Position numbers and translations under genes: made by a program. From Colias croceus (lineage: Eukaryota > Arthropoda > Insecta > Lepidoptera > Pieridae), in contig NC_059548.1 of the NCBI RefSeq assembly GCF_905220415.1, positions 5,582,501-5,646,500 on the forward strand: a DNA stretch of 64,000 nt, given 5' to 3'. The notes beneath the pieces are model-generated. The model searched no databases and was not told the DNA's origin. It worked only from the letters and a program-made list of their open reading frames with translations. This document shows positions 22,801 to 35,684 of the stretch, piece after piece. Every line of letters begins with the position of its first letter. Position 1 is the stretch's first letter.

Positions 22801-24330
22801 CAGTAGAAAATAATACAATATTCCAAAAAATTCTGCAGTCAATCACTAGCATTTGCCATTCAAATTGCAAATAATACGCCAATTTACGTATTAGGTACGT
22901 GCATTGTATGTGTAATAACATAAATTCATTTCCTTTCATACATAATTGCCTTTATTTTAATTTCTAGTCACATACTTTGCGGCAGAGATAACACGTATAC
23001 ATATTAAACATATTATTTAAATTAACAAAAAGAATGCTAGAAAGAGATCTCTCTTATGGATAAATGAGAGATGTATAAAAAATATTATGACACTCTTTTT
23101 GTACAAGGACTTTTTTATTTAGAGACTAAGTAGACTAGATGTTGCTAAAAGTTTTTGGAGTGTTTTAAAAATATCTTATTTTTAAGATATTAACTTTTAA
23201 CATACATACTTATCGGCTTTTAATACTAATCGAAAGAGTGATTAGGTCAACGCCACAGCCGATGTTTTATCTTACTTATAAATCACAATTTCATTAAGCG
23301 TTTGAACTGAAATAGGTTGCAATGAAAATAAAGTGGATGTAAGGAAAACTTGGTTGTTACAGCGCACGCAATCATTTGTAATTTGCGGCGCCTTTACTGT
23401 TGCTCTGAATAGCGGGAAACTTTTTAAATGAAATCTACGTAAATATATTTGAGAGCTTAGTTCTGAAATTTGCATTGAACTGTGTATGTTCGTGTTTTAA
23501 AGTGGTAATTGAATAGGTTGGTGTTTTATACTGTTAGTTTAGTTAAGTTAGCATAAATTAACAATTACTTTAGTTAGTTATTATTTTAGCTACGTAGTTC
23601 TTTAATATTAAAACCAAGTGAAGATTAATGAAACGTTATTTTGCCTCTAAATTAAACGACTAAATTATTCAGCATTATAATCATTCTTCATTAATCATCT
23701 TTACTAAGACTTAATTTTGAAATCAAATAGAGGATTCATTCAAGCATGTCACTTGAGTACATCTTGAGTATTATAATGGTCTTAATGTTTGTGTGGAATA
23801 ATGTAATATGGGAATTGGGGCAAATTCATTGGAAATTTGGCGTGAGACTGATATCTCGGTGTCACAAGGCCAAGTCAATTTGGCATATCTAGTTAACCAA
23901 TCTTGAATTGCCCTGAGGGCTATCGTTGATTTTGGACACTTCTGAATTGTGTGACATGTTCATTTGACTGTATATAAGAGATATATTCTGCTTTATTTCT
24001 ATGCCCCTTTGATTATAACCACAAATTAGAGAGTACACTACGAATACTTTAGTATGAAAATATTTTGGCCTTAGACATATCCTGAGATTTTTGTGTATTT
24101 CTGTTATAAGAGTTTTAATAGGATACCATGTAAGTGTTTATAGGATAAAAAGTTAGGAAAACGCTGGAAGAAAACTTTGTGAGGACCCGGAATGTTACAA
24201 GTAACTGTTCAAACTACAAAGACAAATTTATTTTGTTTTACTCCACGAAACTAAGCCAGCGCGGCCTAGGGGCTATAAGCCGTTTTTTTAATTGAAAAGG
24301 AACCTTTTTCTATTCTAAGCGTTATTTCAT
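19836..24330. other. Non-coding stretch with little recognisable content
   Basis: No gene can be supported. A GC-richer island at about 20775-20930 gives a 76-codon frame of unconvincing composition. The tail half of a SINE is at 22101-22247. The rest is AT-rich intergenic or intronic sequence. Confidence 0.5.
22101..22247 (+). mobile_element. tRNA-derived SINE, 5'-truncated copy
   Basis: The sequence 'taagtatttatttaaaatta' followed by 'cataacacaagcgaaagctt' and 'gatcgtgccgtgtgtgaaaa' matches the body and tail of the SINE at 42558-42800 (minus) and 54601-54795. The tRNA-like head is missing and it ends in an A run. Confidence 0.75.
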
Positions 24331-24472
24331 TCTAGCTGTGCTCCGCGGTTTCACTCGGATTGCTCCGGTCCTGTTGGTCTTAGCGTGATAATGAATAAAT
24401 CTTTCTTCGATAAATGAGCTATCTATCACCGAAAGAATTTTTTAAATCGGACCAGTAGTTTATAGATTTGTA
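24331..24472 (+). repeat. Dispersed repeat, family R3
   Basis: Starts 'tctagctgtgctccgcggtt' and contains 'gaaagaattttttaaatcgg'. Related copies are at 27988-28172 and 43861-44030; this one lacks the 'ataatattagtatagat' tail. Confidence 0.7.
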
Positions 24473-24976
24473 AAATAGATACTGATGAGCGAAAAGTGTA
24501 GCCAATTGATGTTATAAGTTCCTATTTACTAAACTTACATTAAAACTTTATTCTTAACGAAATATTGAACCAATTTAATAAATAATACCTAGATATTATT
24601 GTAATAGTAACTCGATACAGTTTACACATCATATTTTATTCTTACCATAGTCCTCAACTTCGGATATAGTTAATTGTTAAAAAAAAGATCCTCAAATTGT
24701 AGTGAGTTCGTAGACATGGTCAAATCGATTCTACCTATAGTTATTCTATAATTATGGGGCAATGGCCAATGTTATTTCTACTACGGTATTGTTGAAGGTC
24801 CATATTATTTATTCAAGAGTTATCAAATTTTATTATTTCTGACAAGTGTGTATAAAATTCTTCCCATATATGTATACGAATTAAATCACTTTAAAGTAAT
24901 ATAAAATGCACCTTTGCAAAAATATATAAGATAATATAATCATATGTATTGTTATAAATCCACCGACTTATAACTT

Positions 24977-25118
24977 ACTAGCTATCTAGAATCACTCTAT
25001 CGATTATAAAACTGCATCAAAATCTGCTGCGTAGTTCTAAAGATTTAAGCATACATACGGACATAGGGACTTAGCGCATATGGATATAGAGACAGAGAAA
25101 TCAACTTTGTTTTATACT
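24977..25118 (+). repeat. Fragment of a diverged SINE-like repeat
   Basis: Shares 'cgattataaaactgcatcaaaatctgctgcgtagtt'-type blocks (two shorter runs of them) and the 'acagagaaatcaactttgtt' end with 3167-3433. Confidence 0.5.
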
Positions 25119-26633
25119 GTACCTATACTTAGTGATAATAACTATAGATATACCTAAAATCACTTACCTACATATCCTATGCTTACATCATACATGCTGC
25201 GTTATTACAAAATTATCACAATAGATATGAAAAGCTGTCAACATTCCACACAAAAGTGTTATTTAGTGCCTATTCAAACCAAACAAGGAAATACTCCGTG
25301 ACCCTGTCAAATAAACACCAACAAAAAATCCACGCAACATACATTTCAGCCCACTCTATCAATAAGAAAGCGTGTTCATACGTCTTTAATATGCAGCGCC
25401 GAAAATAGCCCTATAAATAAAGGAAAGAAATTGCGGAAGATTTTTTTGGTAGAGTAGACGGCTTAAAGTGACAAGGGAAAGAATCAGGAACCGTGGGCGG
25501 GCGGCGTCGTAAATCTTCATCGCATTGTAATCACTAGCTACTAGAATTATTGTGAGCGTTTGTTTGTAATTTTAAACCTTATTTACTTTAATTGTACAAT
25601 TAGACCTTTGTGAAATTGGAGCAACAAAAACATTTAAAGTTTTCTGAACGGTTATCAAATTGTATTTTTATTAGTAGAGAAGTTGATTAAACTGTTGTAG
25701 GCTCTAATTAAGGTTTTTAACGAAATTTCGCTTTTGAAATGGTGTTCATAACTATAATTATATGTAAGCATGCAATATATTCATAAAAAATAAAATAAAA
25801 TGCTAGATAGATTTCTGTGCAGTGGAGCTTTAGTGTTTATAGGCTCTATACTTTATAACTATATGTATTAATAGATAACTGGTTTATAGCTAGACGGGTA
25901 TGCTAACAAATAGGTAAATATATTTTTTGTTACTTACGTTACTAAAGCATCAATCAGTGCAGCATTAGTGATTACACCGCGAAAAGACGGAAATATACGA
26001 AAAAATACTTCTTTGTTTTTCAAATCCATTTGTCATCTGCCAAGTGCCAACCCATGACCATTCGTACTTATCCAGTCTTCTTATGGATTATTTGATTCCC
26101 ACTATAGATATTTATTTTCCTGAGGTAAAAATAATAATATTTTTATAATTCAAATTCAGTATATCAGATCAAATTTTAATGGGACCACTTTACAGGCACC
26201 AGCTTCCAAATAAAAAATAATTATAAAAATCGGTTCATCAGTCAAAGGTTCTTGCCATAAATATACATTTAAATTGAGAACTTCCTTCTTTTCTTGAAAT
26301 CGGTTAAAAATGGGTTCTTAGTTAAATATAATTAAAAACGAATTAACGTTAAACAAAAATCATGCTTGTGATTTATTAATCAGGCCTCAGAAACTGAAAA
26401 CTCAATTAAGCCGAAATTTGTAGCGAACTGATAAATCTTAAGACGGTAAACATTTTTGGTGCTGTTTCTTAATTACTTATATATTATATTAGAGGGTATG
26501 TATTATATATTTTTAATTAATTGTGTACACAGTTGACGAATTGATTTTTACTTGCACATAATATATTTAATCCAAGGTAGTTTATTGAAATTTACAAATG
26601 AAATACGATTTTTACTACAATTATTTTTATATT
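25119..26633. other. Non-coding stretch
   Basis: No gene recognised. A somewhat GC-richer segment at about 25380-25530 ('gggcgggcggcgtcg') could be conserved regulatory DNA, but nothing in the sequence proves it. Confidence 0.45.
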
Positions 26634-26879
26634 TAACTAGGTTTCCGCCCGCGGCTTTGCCCGCGCAGTCAAAGAAAAAACCCCCATAGTTCCCGTTCCC
26701 GTGGGATTTCCGAGATTGCGTCAATTTTCCCGGGATAAAAAGTAGCCTATGTTTTTTTTCGGGTATCAAAATATCTCCATACCAAATTTCATGAAAATTG
26801 GTTCAGTAGTTTAGGCGTGATTGAGTAACAGACAGACAGACAGACAGAGTTACTTTCGCATTTATAATATTAGTATGGA
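26634..26879 (+). repeat. Dispersed repeat R1-type copy with ATTAGTA tail
   Basis: Begins 'ggtttccgcccgcggctttg', has 'cccgtgggatttccgagatt', 'attggttcagtagtttaggc', a (CAGA)n run at 26828-26848 and ends 'tttataatattagtatgga'. It matches 39531-39713 on the other strand. Confidence 0.8.
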
Positions 26880-27987
26880 TTTTATTTATATCTTAGCATA
26901 ACTAAAAAAGCTAATGTACTTATAGCCGAATTAGCATTGTTGATAACAAAAATAATTAAAAGTAAAGTTACTGAACTCATTAAAAATAAGGATCCGTTAA
27001 TTATTTTTGTCTTTTCCGGCTTATGGTTCATATCAGTTGCAAGTTTCAAAACTCTTGAGGACGGCGATTAGCGACCCAAGTCACAGATGCGATAACTAAG
27101 CGACAGATTTTATGAAATATTTTCATAGTATTTATCTACTCTTACCGAGCCTTTACTTGTCCATTAGGATTAAATTACTCGAAATATAATATATTATGTA
27201 GTCTAATTTTATAAATACTCGATACGTCACTCTAACTATTGAGCTACTACGCTTTCAATTTCTCGACGAAGATCTTCAATAAGCAATCTCTATTAGAATT
27301 CATAAGATATCAGATAACGTTGATTACTAACAAATTCCTAAATTATTTCGTACACCGATCGAACATTAATCCTCGACTATCTAAGCCTTCCTAATTTCGT
27401 ATTCAGGCTGTTTCTCGTCTCAGTGTTCCTAAGATAAATTATAACACTTTAGTAGAAAAAAACGAATGTGATATCCGTGGTAAGGTACTTAAAGATTCGG
27501 TCATTTTTAAGATTTTATTTAAGTAGCTGAAAAATAAAAATAAAAACTGACAATCACAAATGAGTTATATTTTTTCAATAAATATGGCGCTATAATAACA
27601 TTAATATTAATTGGAATATGTAATTAATAATAATAAAGATATCTAGTAAAAGAACCTACAGAATATACGTACATACCTAAATTGTATTGGTTTTCAAGTA
27701 GGTATCAATATAAAGTGGTATCTAATTCAAACGAATACTTTATTAAATTTCCTTACAAAATTGGTACACGTACTTGCTAGACGTGTTAAATCGAATTTAG
27801 TAATGTGTTAAATGAATTGCTGTTTCATGTGTGCTACGAATTTTATGTATTCATCTATCCTTTTGTTTTCTTGATTTAATAGTTGTCAATCATTAACGAA
27901 CGTTATAACATTTTAGTATTATTTGTGTTATGAAATTTCCGACTGTTATGTTCGAGCATTGACTGATTCAGTGGATATATCTTATAA

Positions 27988-28172
27988 CTAGCTGTCCCGC
28001 GGTTTCACTCGCATTGCTCCGCTTCTGTTGGTCTTAGGGTGATGATATATAGCCTATAACCTTCCTCGATAAATGGGCTATCTAACACCGAAATAATTTT
28101 TCAAATCAGACCAGTTCCTGACATTAGCACGTTCAAACAAACAAACTCTACAGCTTTATAATATTAGTATAG
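27988..28172 (+). repeat. Dispersed repeat, family R3, full-length copy
   Basis: It begins 'actagctgtcccgcggtttc' and ends 'tttataatattagtatagat'. Its body carries 'tcctcgataaatgggctatc', shared with 24331 and 43861 copies. Confidence 0.75.
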
Positions 28173-31100
28173 ATATCAGCAAACAAAGAAAGCTATTTTC
28201 TTGTTGTAACGATGTGTCAACTCTGTATAGGATATTTGATACGCTTCGTGTCGCATTGATCATAAAGTTTTATACGCCGTGAATCGTGATGCTACCTTTT
28301 ATGCGGCTACGTTTACTTGTAAATCAGTTTTATTACATCTATAAACGAATTCCGGTAAACGACTACTTTGAAGGCAATTAAATGTATGAAATGTAACAGT
28401 TCTGTTGTAGGTCACATTTAGTACAGCATAAAATTGTATTTATCAGGAAATAAGAGATAAACATCTGCCATCCGAAGCACATTTTTAATTTTCTTTAATA
28501 TTATAAGTGTAATTCACTCTTGTAAATTTTTAGTTTTGATATTTTTTCTAAAAACAAAATTGAGTTTTAAAAAAATTTGGTAGACAATCAAAATACTTAT
28601 TTTAAAGATTACAAAGCCATAAGATAACTACTACATGAAAACATGTTATAAGATTGCAATATTCTAATAATTATCAACTATGCAATAATGTAAAACTTCT
28701 TACTTAGGAAGTTGTTAAGAAAATATAGCTATAGTAGAAGTGCCCATGAAAATATATGCATAGAGGCGGAGGCTTGTTAATTAACAAAGTTGTTTGCTCT
28801 TTAGATGACTACAGCTTAAAGTAATGTATTTATAAATAATGTACGTAATGTACTCGTTTAATAATCCTTGTAACACTAAATAGAAACTATCAACAAATAG
28901 GTATTTATTTTCGTGCTTTTGTAATGTCGAGATGCAATTTAAAATTTAACTTTCTTGGTAATAAGTACTTTTATTAAAAAATGTATTAAACTTTTAACTA
29001 GATGTCTATACTTCAAGCATAGCTATAGGTAGATAACTAAATATTCATATTCGCTAAATCGGTACTTATTGCTAATAAGAGATCATGAATGGTAATCATA
29101 CAGCTTACACGTTATTGTAATTGGAAAACTATAATGATAAAAGTGAATTATGTACCACGGTAGGATTATATAGTAATTACCTGTTTGTGGTTATTATTTG
29201 TGTGTTTGTTAGTAAATCTTCTATCTTTATATTTTAATAATGAGTTTTAACCAAGATTTAAGCTTTTATTATGAGAGGAGCTTCATTTTATTTGTATTAT
29301 GGTTCGGTATAATGTTAAATATTTTATATCTAAATACCGTGCAGTTTTAGATATCGTATGCAGCCATCCATTCAACAGAAATAAGTCCACTGATGGGCTT
29401 AGGGCTTTCACAGCGTAGGTCACGACTCACGACTCTTAGGTTATGTCCATCCATTCGCGTAGGTGCCTTCTACGGAGATTTGAGATATCAAGTGAAATAA
29501 ATTATATTAAATGTAGTGGTGAAGGGTTTATCTAAACAGTTTGGTTATCATCAGTTAAAAAAAAAAAATCAATATAATTGGATATGCAGGTGTATGATTG
29601 TAGGTAATTTTTCAAATCACATAAAAAGTACAAATTGGGCAGAATGTTTATTATTATATTGTAGTATAGATTATTACGTAGGTATAATTTGTGACATCTA
29701 CCGTAATGAAGCTGTGTGCTGTGACACAGGTCATATCCTCTTCATTCAATTACATAAATTATGTTCAAATGCTGCTTACTGTCCCAAGCAAGGTAGCGAC
29801 ATATTGCAGCAATAAAGTGATAAAAAAGCTACCGTAAGGTTCAAGTTTCATCAAATCGATACATCGTTATTTCATCCAACGCAAGCAACGCATCAGTCAC
29901 CCTTTGCGGATGTTTGCGAGTGAATGCTGTTTACTTTTAAGTGATCCATCATTTAGTTTGTTTTCTTTTGAGACTGGAAAACAAACACTAATAAATAGCG
30001 CCTTCTTAGTGAGATGAATCTACGAAATGTAATATATTTTTATTCGTTTATCTTAAGAGTCATAAAACATATTTAACCACATAAGGCACCCTTGACCAGA
30101 ATTAAAATAATATTATGCAGAAATTTGAAAAAATAATATAAGTCAATATAATAGCATTTTGAGTAAATTGCATCCAGTAAAAGCTTATCTAAAGGTTACG
30201 TCTTTAATTGAATTAAATTAATTTATTTGCAAATTTGCTCTCTCATTTCATCGTTGTAAATGTTAATGGATATGAATGTTAGTTAACTATGCAGCAAGTT
30301 TGCGTATTTTTTTCCTATTACTTTTTTGATTTTATTAAAATTCTTCCTTAAACATTTATAAAAGTTAAAAGTGAAATATGCATATCAAATTCAGACAAAT
30401 TCTGCTAATTTGTTAGCGAAGCTATGAGTGTAATATATTCTGAAAATTGAAATAGCTAACGATGTTTATCTTGAAATTATTTTAATATTAATTGTACTAT
30501 AAATAGAGCTCATTTATCATATAATACAATACTTACGAATTACGATATTATTTAAGTCATAAGTGCTACAACTTTTTTGAGATATTTCACTCATGACAAG
30601 AAATTTTAAATAAATAGGTAGGTACACATATATTCGGGTTAAGAATTCAAAGATAACTGTTTTGTAATTTTAATTCAATAAGCAATTAATTAACAAATAC
30701 CTAAGTTATTATCTTACAATGTCAAAATAATCCTGTCTATATTTTTTTTTATATTTAAAAATATTTGAAGATCAACATTTTGTTTTAATCTGTTCATATA
30801 AAACTTTATTACACCGAATTCTGAAAAGAACCAATTTTCTTATCCCAATTTAAAACATATTACTTCAATACTAGCAAAGTTAAATTGAGGGTTTATAAAT
30901 GGTTTGAGTTATTTTTAAATGAAACTTTTTGCTAATGCGAATTTGAGTTTATATTCTGATTAAATTTGGAAAAAATGTGCATAAAATGTTTTTAACCGAC
31001 TTCCAAAAACGAAGGCAAGGAGGTTTTTTTTTGTGTATGCTCATCAAAATTTACGGATATTATTAACCGAACTGTGACGCTTGTGTTGGCTCTTATAAAT

Positions 31101-31550
31101 AAATAATAAAATAAAATATAATCGTTTTATTTTTCTACTTTAAAAATGTTTTTTAATGGCAACTGTTATCTTTTAATTATCTCAGGAATAAACTGTTTTT
31201 TTAACATTCGCACCAAATAAATTCATTCATTTAATAATGTTAATAATAATGTTCGATTATATAAGAAGTTTCCAGTGTAAATTACTGGTTAAATAGCATA
31301 GAATATTAGAATAGAGAAACAATAGGTAGAGAAACATTACAGCTGAGAATTTAATATAGATTCAATAATCCACTATTGAGTTGCATGAATTATCTTTGAA
31401 TATTATTTGATCCGTGTGGGAATTTAATATTGAGCGGGATAATTTAATTATTGGTAGGAATCCCGTACTCGATACAACATGGTATGATGAATCTATTTTT
31501 AAATACATTATTAATTATAGTCGACTATTATTACTTTTGAAATAATATTT
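28173..31550. other. AT-rich non-coding stretch
   Basis: No gene supported. At 29360-29460 there is a degenerate piece ('aagtccactgatgggcttag') resembling a 3'-end repeat common in Lepidoptera. Near 30990-31030 'accgacttccaaaaacgaag' is another such relic. An open frame of 99 codons at 29516-29815 has no recognisable features. Confidence 0.45.
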
Positions 31551-31720
31551 GAAGTGAAACTTCTTTATCGGGGTTGGAAAAAAATTTAGTGTAACATTTT
31601 TTCGTTACGCGTGACATTTTTCCGTTACGCGTCATCTTTTTGTAAAGTATTTCTGTAAAGTTGCATATAGTAAAATATTTTCTGAAATACATATATAAGG
31701 TCATAAAGAAGTTTCACTTC
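31551..31720. mobile_element. Small MITE
   Basis: Terminal inverted repeats GAAGTGAAACTTCTTTAT (31551-31568, inverse at 31703-31720) bound 170 bp that contain two 'cgttacgcgt' direct repeats. No coding capacity. The superfamily is not assignable. Confidence 0.65.
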
Positions 31721-33470
31721 TTACGTGTGTACACTAGTACACGCACACAATTTTTTTTAACAGATTTATTACTCATATTGTGTTATTTTGAATTTAGTTT
31801 CTAGTTTTTAGTATATATATTTTCAACAATTTAACAGATATTGTGATCAAAGGTCAATGATACGATTTTAAAAATTAAAAAGAAGAGCGGATATTATCGC
31901 CCATTTTTACATTTCTCTTACATAGGTTAAAATCTTTATTTTTGACGATTATCCCATGATTACAGGCTTTTAAGGTTACTTGAACAAATATTAATCGCGT
32001 GTTATATCCGCCACAACGAATTATGCTAAGATGTATTAGTCACGAGAAAATAATCGAAATATAACGAGGTATATTTCAAGGTGAATTTGCTTATAACCCA
32101 GTTACGCTATAAGTTGATTTTCATTTTATTTATGAAATATAAAGATTTCTAAGTTCTCGAAGGAGTCAAGTCTATCCAATTACAAGTTTGAAAGAGCGTG
32201 GTCCTGTAGCCCGCATTCAAGTCATTAATACAACTTTGTTTGTACCGAGACACTTTTTAGGCGATATAATTGTACCTATAAAAATAACAATAAAAGTTTT
32301 TGGGTTTATAAATGAGTTTTTAATAAAGTCCACTTTTTTCACTTTTTTAAAAGATTACCGGGCCGCACCCTTTATATTTTAAGCAGAAACGTATGTAGAA
32401 TTTACATTTCATTATTTAATAATCATATTTGTATAATATGCTTGCACATACCATTTATATATCTAACTAGCTCACTTTTCAAGTTTTTTGTTTTATAAAA
32501 GTTCAAATGACTTAGGGAGAAGCTGGTGCCTGTATATACAGGCTAGTTCTTCAAACTAAGCCTAAAACGGGTGCCACTTATACTTTTTAATTGTGAACAA
32601 AACTATATTGAATATGTCCATGTTTATGTCTATGAAAGAATAAGAAATAAACGATATATATATATCGTTTATTGGATATATATATATAAATACCAACCTG
32701 GGCACTAAGTTGATCCAGCCCGACTGCCATGCATTGCCGACTCCACCTTTTCCCCCATATAACTCGACTCCGGTTGCATAGATCTTGCCCGGAGTGGCAA
32801 CGGCGCAAATATTTGAGCGATGTTGCCAAACGTATTCGTGGAGAAATTGATATACTCAACATTTTTATTGCTAAGATCTCGAACTGAATCGACTCCGTAA
32901 CGGCCGAAATTCAGAAACCCATAAACACTTGTTGGCTCCGTTTTATATACCAAATCCAAAGTCGTATGTTGATCAGATCCATTTATATTATCAAAATTAC
33001 AGCTTTATTTGATCCGACAAAACGAAACTGTATATTAAGTAACGTAGATTAATTTTTCGTAAACACTACAGTATTTGTTGGCTCCGTACACAAACATAGG
33101 TAATGTTCCATACATTTCTAAATCCGCCTAGACTAGTCGAACTCGACTCAGTAACGGTTCAAATTTTGAAATGCTCAAATACTTCTTGACTCCGTTTTAT
33201 ATACCAAATCATAAGTCGTATGTTGATCTGTTCCATTTATATGCACTTGCATGACATTGACATGGAGATATGAAATTAGGGCTAGCAAAAATCTCCTGAG
33301 TTTTATGGAAGTTGAAGAAGTCGACCGTAATTCAATTGAAACTTATAGAAAACGTTGTGAAACTAAAAATACGGAACCCTAAAAAGATAGATTTGGACGA
33401 ACCTTTCGTCATACAGTGACGGTGATAATTCTCAAGTAGTATGCAGCCTACAAATAACAACCTACCTCTT

Positions 33471-33815
33471 GAATCAGGGCAACTCTTTGGCGAACGCTAC
33501 ACGTAAGATCCATATTGTGATCCGTCAATATTTACTATCGGATTACGATATTTATTGACGTGTAGGGTAGTGTATTGACGGATCACAATATATCGCTGGA
33601 TTTCTGGAACTCCTTGTGATCTGATCCCAGGACCTACATCGCAATATTTATCTTGCCGTCATCACGTCTGGCTCATACAAAGAACGTTTCAGTACTGACG
33701 CGATACGTATTGATGGTGTAGGGTGTGCTGTGATCCCTCCCAAGATACATCAGTAAATATCAAGATAATTATCATAATATTTATTGACGTGTAGCGTTCG
33801 CCTTTGCCCTGATTC
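33471..33815. mobile_element. MITE with GAATCAGGGC ends
   Basis: GAATCAGGGCAA at 33471 pairs with TTGCCCTGATTC ending at 33815, and a second inner block 'GGCGAACGCTACACGT' is also inverted (33489 and about 33786-33801). The 345-bp interior is built from repeated 'tattgacg' and 'gatcacaat' type words and encodes nothing. Confidence 0.7.
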
Positions 33816-33842
33816 TGATATCAATCTGATAAAATAATTAAA

Positions 33843-34190
33843 ATGTTAGATTTAGGTCAAAAACAAATGACGACTCATATTCTTGCACAAATTATCCATT
33901 GCGGAGTAAATATGGGTGTACGCAGATCGCCAACACGTTTAACTAGCAGTGTTGCAGTGGGTACTGCCGGTGGATCGCATCCCGATCTATCGAAGCTAAG
34001 TTCGTTTTCTACGAGTTCTACGCCAACTGATACTTAAATTACTTACAGAAAACGGAAACAACCGCTAGAACAAGATTGCAGATGTAATGATGATATGAAG
34101 GATATTCGGTCGGAGTTGAGCCGTATTAGTACATTATTTGAAAAATATGTATGCTCAAATGAACAAATAGTAAACAAAATTCATTCAATT
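33843..34190 (+). pseudogene. N-terminal fragment of a non-LTR retrotransposon ORF1
   Basis: The reading frame runs through 'GSHPDLSKLSSFSTSSTPTD', meets TAA at 34035-34037, and in the same frame continues 'ITYRKRKQPLEQDCRCNDD' and a coiled-coil-like 'IRSELSRISTLFEKY'. This layout (SNPDL-like motif, RKRKQP, heptad region) is typical of ORF1 proteins of Jockey-group elements in moths. The in-frame stop and abrupt loss of similarity after about 34190 mark it as a dead fragment. Confidence 0.5.
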
Positions 34191-34339
34191 AAACACATTC
34201 ATTTCAACATTTCATTCAATTAAACAAAATCATTTCGGCGGTATGGCGACCATTTAGAATCGTCTGAAAAGTATGGCGATGCATGGCGATTTTCGTAAAT
34301 GGCTGCACGACGATGGTTACCTGTGCAAAAGTTAGCCTG

Positions 34340-34520
34340 GTACCAATAAACTAATAAATAAAATAAAATTTATTAGTAACTTCAGATATAACATTACAAT
34401 ATTGCTCTGCCTTCTGAACTAGGTAATTCCTATATCTCAGAAGGCAGTGCCTTCCCTTGCAAATTCCATGTTACATTATATTTGGCAAGTTAACAAAATA
34501 AATTTTAGTGACTAATGATA
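34340..34520 (-). other. Probable 3' end of a minus-strand non-LTR element
   Basis: In sense (minus) orientation the segment ends in an AATAAATTTTATTTTATT-like tail (plus: 'aataaataaaataaaattta' at about 34350). It contains an 11-bp stem CTGCCTTCTGA/TCAGAAGGCAG at 34409-34447. It interrupts the ORF1 and RT fragments on either side. Confidence 0.4.
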
Positions 34521-34860
34521 ATGGATTCAAAGTAAATGATTAAGAAAATAAAAGTATACGATTTGAATTGCACAATACAATGGTTGAATTGTTTTTTTTT
34601 AAATCAACGCATTCGCGTCGGTATGGCGGGCTTTATGTCACACCGGAAAAGTATGGCATGACACTACCGTCTACATCTTTTTTATGGGCTATCGGTAAAT
34701 TCTAAAATTTTTGTGTTACAAATCGTTTGACTTTCGCTATTTTTCCGACGAGTTTGACTAACGCCCACGCGACTAAGCCGCCGGTACCAGCGTTCACACC
34801 ATCATTTTTCTTTCTGTCATTGCGTACTAAGACCCCTGTAGAACCGCCATCCTGTTACAA

Positions 34861-35419
34861 ATGACTCGAAATTTTGTGTCAATGACTCCCGATCTACTAG
34901 GTTTGCGAATCGACAGCTCTCTAAAATGGAATCATCACATCGACCACCTAAAAAATAAATTATCAGCACTTCTTAGATCTCTGCGTAATATTACTTCTTG
35001 CATTCCTCATAAATTACGCCACACCATCTACAACACGTTAGTAAAGCCGCACCGTACACAGTATTTAATAGAAGTATGGGGGAGTGCTTACAAAAATAAA
35101 TTAGCGCCACTCCAAATTTTACAAAATAAAATCATTAAAACTATCTTTTACTATCCTCTTTTAACTAAAAAAAATCTACGACGACACTAAAATAATGAAT
35201 TTAAAACAATTATACTTTTATAATACGTGTATGTTCATCCGCAAAGCGCTACATAAAAACATAAATACAAATATTATATTCTCAACATCAAATCGCCACT
35301 ATCCTAATAGACGAGCTAGCTATCTTGCCCTCCCGAAGATCCGAACAAATTATGGAAGGCGAACGGCAACATACGTTTCTATAACGGGAATAAATGTCTT
35401 TAAACCTTCAAATGGCTAA
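34861..35419 (+). pseudogene. C-terminal fragment of a non-LTR reverse transcriptase
   Basis: The frame from 34861 shows 'LGLRIDSSLKWNHHIDHLKN', then 'LRHTIYNTLVKPHRTQYLIE' and VWG, which match the thumb/post-RT region of Jockey-group proteins (FLG-x-D--L-W--HI, then Y---V-P----I-VWG). At about 35190 it shifts frame and continues 'MNLKQLYFYNTCMFIRKAL' to 'INVFKPSNG' ending at 35419. The catalytic RT blocks are absent, so this is the 3' end of a broken ORF2, on the same strand as the ORF1 fragment 670 bp upstream. Confidence 0.7.
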
Positions 35420-35684
35420 GGCCGCAAGCGACCAATGGCTGAGCTCGGTGGGCTCTGATTGGCTCATTTGAATCGGATCAACAAGAGCTAAAACGCAAAA
35501 AAGGTGGATTTGTATAAAAATCACGTAATTATTATTATTACTCATGGTGACACTTGTGGCTCCGTTCGGATCCACATACGGACGGTGGTGTGGCAATGGA
35601 TCCACAAATACCAACCGGATCAACAAGTGAAAACGGATCAAATAATTACTAACTATATGGCACGTTTGATCAACATAGTGCCCA

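Larger units (their letters stand above)
32699..35684. mobile_element. Unclassified terminal-inverted-repeat element
   Basis: TGGGCACTAAGTTGATCC at 32699-32716 is matched in inverse orientation by TGGGCACTATGTTGATCA ending at 35684 (one internal mismatch in the first 17 bases). Both ends are AT-dinucleotide rich outside. Near the ends, GTTGATC/GATCAAC motifs recur (32709, 32968, 33212, 35478, 35620, 35667), as does 'cttgttggctccgt' (about 32928, 33070, 35550). Inside are a MITE and non-LTR fragments. I see no clear target duplication, so superfamily and even unity of the element remain inference. Confidence 0.45.

Noticed and set aside
29516..29815. 99-codon plus-strand frame
   Set aside because: Lys/Asn/Tyr/Cys-rich composition of AT-rich noise, no domain.
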